From: CBDCZI01 sp965224495
Lineage (GTDB): Bacteria; Bacteroidota; Bacteroidia; Cytophagales; JAAEPT01
Direction: 5' to 3'
Assembly: GCA_965224495.1 (NCBI GenBank)
Contig: CBDCZI010000013.1
Coordinates: 1 to 44,913 of the forward strand
Length of the DNA: 44,913 bases
This document shows, in pieces, positions 28,861 through 36,207 of this stretch. The notes below the pieces were generated by a model that was not told where the DNA came from, did no database searches, and saw nothing but the letters and a program-made list of their open reading frames with translations. A program made the position numbers and the translations under genes. Numbering within the stretch: position 1 is the stretch's first letter; each line of letters opens with the position of its first letter.

Positions 28861-29611
28861 AAGAATAATACCTTGTTTGGACGTTAAAAACGGAAGAACA
28901 GTAAAAGGAATCAATTTTGAAGACCTCAGAGATGCGGGAGACCCTGTCGAGTTGGCAAAAATATACGCCAAAGAAGGAGCCGATGAATTGGTTTTTTTAG
29001 ATATCGCAGCTACTTTAGAAAATAGAGGTACGTTGTTGGATATGGTACGTCGTGTGGCAAAAGAATTAAATATTCCGTTTACTGTTGGTGGAGGAATAGC
29101 TTCGGTTGAAGATGTTTCTCGTTTATTACAAGCAGGAGCCGACAAAGTAAGTATCAATTCATCGGCAGTACTTCGTCCAGAATTAATCAACGAGTTAGCA
29201 AAAGAGTTTGGTAGCCAATGTATTGTGGTAGCCATAGATACTAAATTGTACGATGGAGAGTCTCGTGTTCATACACACGGAGGTAAAAAACCGACCGCAT
29301 TAAACACTTTTGAGTGGGCAAAAGAAATAGAAGAGCGTGGAGCAGGAGAAATATTGTTAACTTCGATGGATAATGATGGTGTAAAAACAGGTTTTTCACT
29401 TGAAGTAACTTCAAAAGTATCAGCAAACGCATCGATTCCTGTGATTGCTTCAGGAGGAGCAGGAGCAATGGAACACTTTGTAGATGTCTTTACAACAGGT
29501 AAGGCAGATGCAGGTTTAGCAGCAAGTATCTTTCACTTTAAGGAAATAGGAATACCTGATTTAAAGCAATATTTAGCAGGAAAAAACATACCAATAAGAA
29601 CAAAGTTTTAA
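28850..29611 (+). CDS. hisF: Imidazole glycerol phosphate synthase, cyclase subunit
   Basis: TIM-barrel cyclase of 253 residues that works with HisH (step 5). The catalytic Asp11 equivalent is in RIIPCLDVKNGRTVKG and the Asp130 equivalent in VVAIDTK. Phosphate sites are TVGGGIAS and IASGGAGAMEHF. LTSMDNDGVKTGF is the usual loop 6-7 sequence. ATG 28850 overlaps hisA by 11 bases. Confidence 0.96.
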   Translation: MLTKRIIPCLDVKNGRTVKGINFEDLRDAGDPVELAKIYAKEGADELVFLDIAATLENRGTLLDMVRRVAKELNIPFTVGGGIASVEDVSRLLQAGADKVSINSSAVLRPELINELAKEFGSQCIVVAIDTKLYDGESRVHTHGGKKPTALNTFEWAKEIEERGAGEILLTSMDNDGVKTGFSLEVTSKVSANASIPVIASGGAGAMEHFVDVFTTGKADAGLAASIFHFKEIGIPDLKQYLAGKNIPIRTKF

Positions 29612-29631
29612 AGAATTTAAACACAAACAAG

Positions 29632-29925
29632 ATGTCAGAAGGAAAAGCACAATTTTTGAATTATTTACAAGGAGTTATCAAGGATAGAAAAGATAACCCT
29701 TCAGAAAAATCATATACGACCTCATTGTTCAATGATGGACGAAATAAAATCATCCAAAAAGTAGGAGAAGAGGCTGTAGAGTTAGTTATCGAAGCAAAAG
29801 ACGATAACAAAGAGTTGTTTATGGGAGAAGCTGCCGATTTATTGTTTCACTTTTTGGTTCTTTTAGAAGAGAAAGGGTACGAATTAGATGAAGTAATTGA
29901 AGTACTAGAAAAAAGACATAAATAA
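29632..29925 (+). CDS. hisE: Phosphoribosyl-ATP pyrophosphatase (HisE only)
   Basis: 97 residues corresponding to the C-terminal half of the HisIE fusion usual in flavobacteria. The MazG-like pyrophosphohydrolase helices are present: SYTTSLFNDGRNKIIQKVGEEAVELVIEAK (key Glu residues in GEEAVE) and GEAADLLFHFLVLLEEKG. The HisI cyclohydrolase half, with its zinc Cys motif, is absent, and the 20 bases to hisF leave no room for it. The ATG is well placed for a complete HisE, so it is a stand-alone gene rather than a frameshifted remnant. It catalyses step 2; step 3 must be encoded elsewhere. Confidence 0.92.
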   Translation: MSEGKAQFLNYLQGVIKDRKDNPSEKSYTTSLFNDGRNKIIQKVGEEAVELVIEAKDDNKELFMGEAADLLFHFLVLLEEKGYELDEVIEVLEKRHK

Positions 29926-29941
29926 GGAATACGAGAAATAA

Positions 29942-29984
29942 GTAAACACACCAAACAGTAAGATTTGCCGTTTGGTGTGTTTAC
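29942..29984 (+). terminator. Long inverted repeat ending the histidine operon
   Basis: A perfect 15-base stem, GTAAACACACCAAAC (29942-29956) with GTTTGGTGTGTTTAC (29970-29984), and a 13-base loop. The T tract after it is poor, so it may act as an RNA-stabilising hairpin or a weak terminator. Confidence 0.6.
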
Positions 29985-30053
29985 CTCTCAAATAACATTT
30001 GCTACTTTCTTACCAAGTGTGTATCTTACAGTCCAATGAGTCATAAAATAGCT

Positions 30054-31415
30054 ATGAAAAACACGATTACTTTATTCCTTTTAACCCTTTCGTTACTTTC
30101 GTTTGGGCAAGTTTCTTTTCAAAAATCGTATGGAGACTCGGGAGACGAAATCGGTTACAGCATTACCGAATTGGCAGATAGTAGCTTTGCTGTAGCGGGT
30201 GTAACTACCAGTTTTAGTACTGATAAAGATATTATAGTAGTAAAAATAGCACACGAAGGAGGTGTTATATGGACAAGAAGCATCAGAGGAACAAAAATAG
30301 ATGTTGGTCGAAAGATAATGGCAACCAAAGACGGTGGAATGGTCATCGTAGGGAGTACAGCAAGTTTTGGTTCAGGACGAAGAGATGTTTTTGTGCTTAA
30401 ATTAGATAAAAAAGGTGATACTGAATGGGCTAAAGTTTACGGAGGAGAACATAACGAATATGCTTTTGCAGTAAGACCAACTACAGATGGTGGTTATATT
30501 ATAGGAGGAGAAACAAGTTCTTTTGGTGTAAGAGCATCGGATATTCTACTTTTTAAGACTGATGCAGAAGGTAATGTTGAATGGTCAGCGACGTTAGGAG
30601 GAAAACACGTAGAGTATGCATTTGATGTAATTGAGCAAACGGATGGGTATTTAGTCGGTTTTGAAAGTAACTCTTGGGGGAGAGGTGGTCGAGATGTAGG
30701 ACTATTCAAAATAACAAAAAAAGGAAAATACAAATGGCTTTATTCTTATGGAGGACCAAAGGAAGATAATATTAGTGGATTATTGGCATTACCTGACGGA
30801 ACAATAGCAATGTCAGGAATGACAGCAAGTTTTGGTCACGGTAGTTTAGATGGCTTTTTCTTAAAGTGTGGTAAATCTGGAAAGTTGCTTTTTGCAAGAA
30901 CTTATGGCGATAAAGGTGCCGATGTTTTTCAAGGAATGATGAAGGTAAAAGATGGGTATGTATTCTGTGGTTTTACCAATAGTTACAATGACAATTTATT
31001 AGCAGAAGACCTTTTGTTAGCTAAAATAAATGAAAAAGGACACATGAAATGGGGGAAAACATACGGTGGAACATTTTCTGATATAGGTCTAGCTATGGTA
31101 CAATCAACAAAAGGGGAGTTGGTTGTTGTTGGGGATACCAAGAGTTTTTCAGGACGAAGTGATAAGGATATTTACATTGTTAAGAATAAGAATAGTGCTG
31201 GTTTATCGACTTGTGAGCAAGGAAGGATACAATTAATTGGGCAAAAAGCAGAATTTACTTCTAACAGTTACCAACCAACAGTGAAGATGATTACACTAAA
31301 AGTATCGGACGCTGATTTTAAAAATACACCTCAACTTTTACCTGATCTCAATATTTGTATCGATGGAGAACAAATAATTGATGAAAGAAAGGAACAATTA
31401 GAGAATAGTAAGTAA
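30054..31415 (+). CDS. Secreted seven-repeat beta-propeller protein
   Basis: ATG 30054 is chosen over 30036 because it starts a clean signal peptide (MKNTITLFLLTLSLLSFGQ). The mature protein consists of seven repeats of about 50 residues with the pattern D-x-x-x-DGG-x-x-x-x-G-x-T-x-SFG-x-G-x-x-D-x-x-x-x-K-x-D-x-x-G-x-x-x-W, for example TKDGGMVIVGSTASFG and TTDGGYIIGGETSSFG. Seven such units fit one closed propeller. A short C-terminal segment of about 65 residues follows. No type IX secretion C-terminal domain is evident, so the protein should stay periplasmic or leave by another route. Function unknown; similar repeat proteins are annotated only as lipoproteins or propellers. Confidence 0.75.
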   Translation: MKNTITLFLLTLSLLSFGQVSFQKSYGDSGDEIGYSITELADSSFAVAGVTTSFSTDKDIIVVKIAHEGGVIWTRSIRGTKIDVGRKIMATKDGGMVIVGSTASFGSGRRDVFVLKLDKKGDTEWAKVYGGEHNEYAFAVRPTTDGGYIIGGETSSFGVRASDILLFKTDAEGNVEWSATLGGKHVEYAFDVIEQTDGYLVGFESNSWGRGGRDVGLFKITKKGKYKWLYSYGGPKEDNISGLLALPDGTIAMSGMTASFGHGSLDGFFLKCGKSGKLLFARTYGDKGADVFQGMMKVKDGYVFCGFTNSYNDNLLAEDLLLAKINEKGHMKWGKTYGGTFSDIGLAMVQSTKGELVVVGDTKSFSGRSDKDIYIVKNKNSAGLSTCEQGRIQLIGQKAEFTSNSYQPTVKMITLKVSDADFKNTPQLLPDLNICIDGEQIIDERKEQLENSK

Positions 31416-31499
31416 AAGGTGGTTTTTATTGTAGAAGTCTTTTACTTGGGTTAAAATCTTTTTTAGCTACGATTTTCATTAATTAATTTGATGCTTTGT

Positions 31500-31581
31500 G
31501 GGTGTTCAAATTTTATTACACCCAACCCCGTACGTAGGGTGCGGTCTGTCGTCGTTTCTTAGTAGATAGAAACAAACAGAC
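31500..31581 (+). promoter_or_regulatory. Structured leader before the HIRAN gene
   Basis: ACACCC (31518-31523) can pair with GGGTGT upstream (31500-31505) or with GGGTG downstream (31537-31541), so the two hairpins exclude each other. A third hairpin pairs GTCTGT (31544-31549) with ACAGAC (31576-31581) and GTTTCT (31554-31559) with AGAAAC (31568-31573), ending six bases before the ATG. Confidence 0.35.
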
Positions 31582-31587
31582 AAGCTG

Positions 31588-32061
31588 ATGATACGCAAAG
31601 AATTTTTGAAAATAATAGGGTTAGGTACGGCAGGAGTGGTTTTACCTCCAGCTTTAATAAAGAATAAGCCGATAAAAATTTATGACAATTTTGTGAAGGG
31701 CGTCGCTTATTACGGTTACAAGTCGTTACGAAAAAGCATAAAAGAAGGCGATAAATTAACCTTGGTTAGAGAAGTTGACAATACATTTGATGGATTTGCA
31801 TTAGCTATTTATTTTGAAGGGAATAAATTGGGTTATATTTCGGCGTATGAAAATATAGTTTTAGCAAATATGTTAGATGCAGGAGTTGAAATGACGGCTT
31901 TTGTGGGAGAAAACAGGCGAGAAGGAAATGTCTATGATAGTATTTCTGTTGAGATTTTTACAGATTTAGTATTACCAACAAAAAAGCTGATAACAGCGAT
32001 AAACTCATGTCCTGCAGACCAAAACAGGGACGTTTACCGTAACGGAATTGTAATCAGTTGA
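31588..32061 (+). CDS. HIRAN-domain protein with Tat-like signal
   Basis: 157 residues. The N-terminus MIRKEFLKIIGLGTAGVVLPPAL resembles a Tat signal (R-K-x-F-L-K with a hydrophobic stretch), although the twin Arg is Arg-Lys. Residues 33-120 form a HIRAN domain: FVKGVAYYGY, LTLVREVDNTFDGFALAIYF, KLGYISAYENIVLANMLDAG. HIRAN is known as a small beta-domain that binds DNA ends or flaps in Rad5/HLTF proteins. Here it is alone and apparently exported or membrane-anchored. Ligand and role are unknown. Confidence 0.75.
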   Translation: MIRKEFLKIIGLGTAGVVLPPALIKNKPIKIYDNFVKGVAYYGYKSLRKSIKEGDKLTLVREVDNTFDGFALAIYFEGNKLGYISAYENIVLANMLDAGVEMTAFVGENRREGNVYDSISVEIFTDLVLPTKKLITAINSCPADQNRDVYRNGIVIS

Positions 32062-32114
32062 ATTGATTTGTGATGGTATATGACAATTGTCTTTTTATCG
32101 AGAAAAGAATACGC

Positions 32115-32122
32115 TAACTTTG
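32115..32122 (+). promoter_or_regulatory. -7 promoter element of ttcA
   Basis: TAACTTTG, a perfect TAnnTTTG, 22 bases before the GTG start of ttcA. Confidence 0.55.
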
Positions 32123-32144
32123 TGGTTCATAAGAAAGTTGAAAA

Positions 32145-32960
32145 GTGAAGGATACGGCTGAAGTTGAGTTAAAAAAATTAACTAAAAAATTGCGTGGTTC
32201 GACCTACCAAGCGATTGAAGATTACAAACAAATTGTCGAGGGAGATAAAGTAATGGTGTGTTTATCGGGAGGTAAAGACAGCTATACGATGCTTGATTGT
32301 TTGTTGCATATTCAAAGAGGAGCAAAATATAATTTTGAAATAATAGCGGTTAATTTAGACCAAAAGCAACCAGGTTTTCCAGAAGAAGTATTACCAAAAT
32401 ACTTAACGGAGCTTGGTGTTGATTTCGAAATTGTAGAAAAGGATACTTATAGTATTGTTAAATCTATTATTCCAGAAGGGAAAACAACGTGTAGTTTGTG
32501 TTCCCGATTGCGAAGAGGAACGCTTTACGAAACAGCAAAACGTTTGAAAGTAACCAAAATAGCCTTAGGTCATCATAGAGATGATATCGTAGAAACGTTG
32601 TTTTTGAACTTGTTTTTTAATGGGATAATGGAAACAATGCCCTGTAAGTTTAGAACAGACAATGGCGAGCACGTGGTGATTCGTCCGTTGGCTTATTGCA
32701 AAGAAAAAGACATTACTCGTTTTGCAGAATTGATGAAATACCCTATTATTCCTTGTAATTTGTGTGGTTCTCAACCGAAATTACAGCGTCAAGTAGTGAA
32801 GAAAATGTTAACAGAGTGGGAAGTAGAATACCCAGGTCGTTCAGAGTCAATTTTTAGTGCGATGAAAAAAGTAGCACCTTCACACTTGTATGATAGAAGT
32901 TTATTTGATTTTGAAAACTTACCTGAAAAATCGACAATGTCATTAGATGACGTTTTTTAG
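32145..32960 (+). CDS. ttcA: tRNA 2-thiocytidine-32 synthetase TtcA
   Basis: PP-loop ATPase with an iron-sulfur cluster that thiolates C32 of certain tRNAs; 271 residues. It shows the PP-loop CLSGGKDSYTML, two Cys pairs that bind the cluster (TTCSLCSRLRRG and IPCNLCGSQ) and GHHRDDIVETLFLNLFF. The GTG at 32145 is chosen: it is the first start after the -7 box and gives the usual N-terminal helix before YQAIEDY. It is monocistronic, with its own promoter and terminator. Confidence 0.92.
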   Translation: MKDTAEVELKKLTKKLRGSTYQAIEDYKQIVEGDKVMVCLSGGKDSYTMLDCLLHIQRGAKYNFEIIAVNLDQKQPGFPEEVLPKYLTELGVDFEIVEKDTYSIVKSIIPEGKTTCSLCSRLRRGTLYETAKRLKVTKIALGHHRDDIVETLFLNLFFNGIMETMPCKFRTDNGEHVVIRPLAYCKEKDITRFAELMKYPIIPCNLCGSQPKLQRQVVKKMLTEWEVEYPGRSESIFSAMKKVAPSHLYDRSLFDFENLPEKSTMSLDDVF

Positions 32961-32980
32961 GAACGAAATGATACGAATTG

Positions 32981-33014
32981 AAAAAGCGAGGTATGTAGTA
33001 CGCTCGCTTTTTTT
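32981..33014 (+). terminator. Intrinsic terminator after ttcA
   Basis: AAAAAGCGAG (32981-32990) pairs with CTCGCTTTTT (33003-33012) across a 12-base loop and is followed by further T. Confidence 0.85.
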
Positions 33015-33082
33015 ATGTCTAAATGATGAAAGTCATTTTTTTGAATGAACTATTTTTTTATCTTGATAAAAAAAACAGAGAT

Positions 33083-33574
33083 ATGAAAAAGATTAGTTTA
33101 GCAATTGTTGGTTTGGCATCGTTATTTTTGGTGTCTTGTGGTGGAAATGAAGCACCAAAGTCGTCAGGGAAAGCACCAAAATCTATGCTTGAAAAAGCAA
33201 AAGAGAAGAAAAAAGAAGTAGTGAAAAAAGTTGAAGAAGCTTTACCTGCCTCTACAGCACACGCAGAAGGGTTGGCTATTTTTACAGCAAATTGTAAAGC
33301 TTGTCACCAATCACACGGAAAAGGAATGGCATCAGTATTTCCTCCATTGGCAAAATCGGACTTTATTTTAGATAAAGAAGCGACTATCAAACAAGTATTG
33401 AATGGAGCAGAAGGAGAAATGGTCGTTAACGGGGTGACTTATAACGGGACAATGCAATCGTTTAGTAACTTGACAGATAAAGAAATTGCTGACGTATTAA
33501 ACTTTGTTTACAACAGTTGGGGAAACACTCCTGTAGAAGTTACAGTTGAAGACGTAGCATCGTTGAGAAAATAA
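33083..33574 (+). CDS. Cytochrome c lipoprotein
   Basis: ATG 33083 starts a lipoprotein signal (LASLFLVSCGG, Cys19); a start 60 bases upstream would bury it. A Lys/Glu-rich tether follows (about 28-55), then a class-I cytochrome c domain with heme motif CKACH (71-75) and a Met ligand in NGTMQSF (Met124). EIADVLNFVYNSWGN forms the C-terminal helix. It is an electron carrier anchored in the periplasm-facing or outer membrane. It is followed by a terminator and then by heme A synthase, which fits a respiratory role, perhaps as electron donor to an oxidase. Confidence 0.88.
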   Translation: MKKISLAIVGLASLFLVSCGGNEAPKSSGKAPKSMLEKAKEKKKEVVKKVEEALPASTAHAEGLAIFTANCKACHQSHGKGMASVFPPLAKSDFILDKEATIKQVLNGAEGEMVVNGVTYNGTMQSFSNLTDKEIADVLNFVYNSWGNTPVEVTVEDVASLRK

Positions 33575-33594
33575 TATTTTTTAGTATCAAATAG

Positions 33595-33642
33595 GTTCCT
33601 TTCGATTGGTTTTCTAAACACCAATTGGGAGGAACTTTTTTT
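33595..33642 (+). terminator. Intrinsic terminator after the cytochrome gene
   Basis: GTTCC (33595-33599) and ATTGG (33605-33609) pair with CCAAT (33621-33625) and GGAAC (33631-33635) in one interrupted stem, followed by a seven-T tract. Confidence 0.75.
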
Positions 33643-33674
33643 GTTTTGGTAAGGCAATAATCAATTTTTTGGCT

Positions 33675-33682
33675 TAGTTTTG
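33675..33682 (+). promoter_or_regulatory. -7 promoter element of the heme A synthase gene
   Basis: TAGTTTTG fits TAnnTTTG and ends only four bases before the GTG start, suggesting a leaderless message. Confidence 0.5.
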
Positions 33683-33686
33683 TTGC

Positions 33687-34685
33687 GTGGAAAGAAAAAA
33701 CAAAATTATCGTTGGTTGGCTTTATTTAGGACTTTTTATGGTTTTATTGATGGTCGTTGTCGGTGGAATCACTCGATTGACACATTCGGGCTTATCAATG
33801 GTCGAGTGGAAACTAATCAGTGGTACATTACCACCACTTAATGAACTTGCTTGGCAAGAAACATTTGAAAAATACAAACAATTTCCCGAATACAAAAAAA
33901 CGAATGTTGGGATGGAACTTTCAGCGTTTAAATCCATCTTCTTTTGGGAGTATTCACACCGAGTTTTAGGACGATTATTGGGGATTGTATTCATTGTACC
34001 TTATTTGTTTTTCTTATTCAAAGGCTGGATAAAAAAAGGACTGAGACATAAGTTAGTTGGGTTGTTATTATTAGGGGCATTCCAAGGAGGTTTGGGTTGG
34101 TTTATGGTCAATAGTGGCTTGGTTGACCGTCCGTCGGTAAGTCATTTTCGTTTGGCTATGCACTTGTTTTCGGCATTTACATTGCTAGTTTACATCTATT
34201 GGCTCATTCTTGACCTGACCAAAGTGACAAGAAATAGAGATGGAAATTTGAATCGTTTAGCCAAATGGTTTTTGGGTTTGGTGGCGTTACAAATTATTTA
34301 TGGAGCCTTTACAGCAGGGCTCAAAGCAGGACTTATTTGTGCCACTTTCCCTGATATGTGTGGCTCATTTTTGCCACCAACTTTTAGCTCGTTAGATTTT
34401 GTTAACGCTCCAGCAAATATTCAGTTTGTCCACCGTTGTTTGGGTTGGCTAGTGTTTTTTATGGCGACTTACACTTGGTTTCGTGTCCGTAAAAGCAGGA
34501 TTTCGAACAGTACAGGTCACATGGTTTTACTTGCCGTGAGCGTACAATTCTTGTTGGGCGTAAGTACTTTGTTGTTTTACGTACCGGTTTCTTTAGCCGT
34601 AATTCACCAATTAGGCGCTGTGTTTGTTTTGTTATCTATCGTTCGTTTGATTTATAAAACAGGCGTTCATAAAATGGATTCATAA
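33687..34685 (+). CDS. ctaA: Heme A synthase (Cox15/CtaA)
   Basis: Eight-helix inner-membrane protein of 332 residues that oxidises heme O to heme A for aa3-type cytochrome oxidase. It shows VVVGGITRLTHSGLSMVEW, an Asn/Pro loop SGTLPPLNE, and the heme-binding His residues in EYSHRVLGRLLGI, VSHFRLAMHLF, FVHRCLGWLVF and VIHQLGAVFVLL. This is the Cox15 (proteobacterial/mitochondrial) form. A Cys pair is seen in ICATFPDMCG. The start is GTG, close behind a -7 box; the first internal Met would cut into helix 1. The next gene follows after three bases. Confidence 0.93.
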   Translation: MERKNKIIVGWLYLGLFMVLLMVVVGGITRLTHSGLSMVEWKLISGTLPPLNELAWQETFEKYKQFPEYKKTNVGMELSAFKSIFFWEYSHRVLGRLLGIVFIVPYLFFLFKGWIKKGLRHKLVGLLLLGAFQGGLGWFMVNSGLVDRPSVSHFRLAMHLFSAFTLLVYIYWLILDLTKVTRNRDGNLNRLAKWFLGLVALQIIYGAFTAGLKAGLICATFPDMCGSFLPPTFSSLDFVNAPANIQFVHRCLGWLVFFMATYTWFRVRKSRISNSTGHMVLLAVSVQFLLGVSTLLFYVPVSLAVIHQLGAVFVLLSIVRLIYKTGVHKMDS

Positions 34686-34688
34686 AGT

Positions 34689-35381
34689 ATGATCGATTTA
34701 AAAAAACTCTTACGTATCAATCGTAGTTCTGCGGTTATTTCGTTTGTAGCCCTTGTTTTACCGATAATAGGAAGCGTTACAAGTATCTATTTTGTTGTTA
34801 ATTACCCCGAAATTACTGATTGGATAAAAGCACATCAAATACTTTTTTTTATCGGTACATCTGTTACAATGGCGGTTTTATTGACGCCAACGACATTTAT
34901 TGCTTCGTTGAGTGGCTATTTATTTGGCTTGGTTTCGGCTTTTTATTTAGTTCCTGCCTATGTGTTGGCATCCTTATTAGGCTATTTTATCGGTAAAAAG
35001 CTCGATGGAGGGCAGTTATTGAGTTCTTTAGTTGAAGTTGATAACAACCAAATATTGAAAAAAACGGTAAATGCCAACCCTTTTTGGTTTGTGGTTTTAT
35101 GTCGGATTTCCCCCGTTTTACCTTTTGGTCTGATGAATGTCGTTTTACCCGCTTTTGGCGTCAAAATCAAGCAATTTATTACCGCAGGAACCGTTGGTAT
35201 GCTTCCTCGAACGGTTTTGTTTATTTGGTTGGGAAGTAGTGCACAGACGGTGATGGAGGCGATAAAAGGGGAAACGAACCAACCAGATTACAAGTTTTAT
35301 TTGACCTCGTTGTTGGTTTTGGCGTCCTCTTTTGGTTTGGTGTATTTATTCAAACGAAAAATGAAACAATTGGAAGATTGA
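34689..35381 (+). CDS. TVP38/TMEM64 (VTT) family membrane protein
   Basis: 230 residues with about five to six membrane segments. The VTT-domain core is visible: TPTTFIASLSGYLFG with the reentrant-loop Pro/Gly residues, then LLGYFIGKKL, and VVLCRISPVLPFGLMNVVLPAFGV, whose R-x-S-P-V-x-P motif is diagnostic. GMLPRTVLFIWLGSSA follows. Members are thought to be lipid scramblases or transporters related to DedA. It is co-transcribed with heme A synthase (three-base gap), but I see no functional link. Confidence 0.87.
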   Translation: MIDLKKLLRINRSSAVISFVALVLPIIGSVTSIYFVVNYPEITDWIKAHQILFFIGTSVTMAVLLTPTTFIASLSGYLFGLVSAFYLVPAYVLASLLGYFIGKKLDGGQLLSSLVEVDNNQILKKTVNANPFWFVVLCRISPVLPFGLMNVVLPAFGVKIKQFITAGTVGMLPRTVLFIWLGSSAQTVMEAIKGETNQPDYKFYLTSLLVLASSFGLVYLFKRKMKQLED

Positions 35382-35622
35382 TTTACGGAACTTCCCCCTT
35401 TGTATAGACTCTTTTTTCGTAGGTATTTAGTGATAATGCCGATAGAAATGGAAATAGCCGATATAAAGTAGCAAAGGGGTCGGGCTATTCGTTGCAATCT
35501 TTTTATAGGAGGTTGACCGTTACTTTTCTTTTTCTCTTGTAATCAATGTCTCGTATAACCAATGATAAGCAAAGAATAAAAAGGATTTTCTCTACTATCC
35601 CTAAGCCGTCTATAACACCATC

Positions 35623-35663
35623 CACCTGTCAAGTTTTAAAAACTTGGCAGGTGATATTTTTTT
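35623..35663 (+). terminator. Intrinsic terminator downstream of the VTT gene
   Basis: CACCTGTCAAGTTTT (35623-35637), one base, then AAAACTTGGCAGGTG (35639-35653): 15 pairs including one G-T, followed by a seven-T tract at 35657. It sits about 240 bases after the VTT stop and touches the stop of the convergent membrane-protein gene. Confidence 0.8.
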
Positions 35664-36201
35664 ATACAGACCTCTTTTTAATTAGTCGAACACTAACTAA
35701 AAGGAGTAACAAACAAAAACAAACAAAAAGGGAAAACCACTTCATGGAAGTTAGTAGAGAACTCATATTTACTTGTGTTGCTGTAATGTTAGGGTAGGCG
35801 TAGAGCAATTTTTGGATACTTATATTTTCCAAATAATCAAAAGTGACACCAACGACAGGCAGAAAGGATAAGTAGGCTATTTTGGTTTGAACACTTATTT
35901 TTTTTAGGTTATTAGCGAGTAACAGAATAAGTAAACTACCATAAACAAGAGGGTAAGCCATATCTGTCTTAGTGGATAACGTTTTATAAATAGCCCTTCC
36001 TTCAGGTTTTAGTTTTTCAAACAGTGTATTTACATCTTCAAGAGTATAGCTTATTCTTGCATCTAAAATTTGCACCTCCTCATTTGCTAAAGCGTTCATT
36101 TTTGCAAAATGCTGAGGAAATGCAAAAAGGAAAAAGAACAAGAAAATCAAGAAAACAGGTAGGATAACCTTCCAATTCGCTATTTTGTATAAAAACAGCA
36201 T
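35662..36201 (-). CDS. Four-helix membrane protein of unknown function
   Basis: 179 residues; I do not recognise the family. There are four hydrophobic segments: ILPVFLIFLFFFLFAF (about 13-29), LVYGSLLILLLANNL, IAYLSFLPVVGVTFDYLEN (Asp-Tyr-Leu-Glu-Asn after the helix) and SLFVCFCLLLLLVSVRL. An outside loop of about 50 residues between helices 1 and 2 contains ARISYTLEDVNTLFEKL. It begins six bases after the TrpF-like gene and is surely in its operon. Confidence 0.7.
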   Translation of the reverse strand: MLFLYKIANWKVILPVFLIFLFFFLFAFPQHFAKMNALANEEVQILDARISYTLEDVNTLFEKLKPEGRAIYKTLSTKTDMAYPLVYGSLLILLLANNLKKISVQTKIAYLSFLPVVGVTFDYLENISIQKLLYAYPNITATQVNMSSLLTSMKWFSLFVCFCLLLLLVSVRLIKKRSV

Positions 36202-36207
36202 TTGATT

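Noticed and set aside
35546..35797. Open frame on plus strand in the region after the VTT gene
   Set aside because: It runs through the terminator hairpin and into the antisense of the membrane-protein gene, and its composition is not protein-like.
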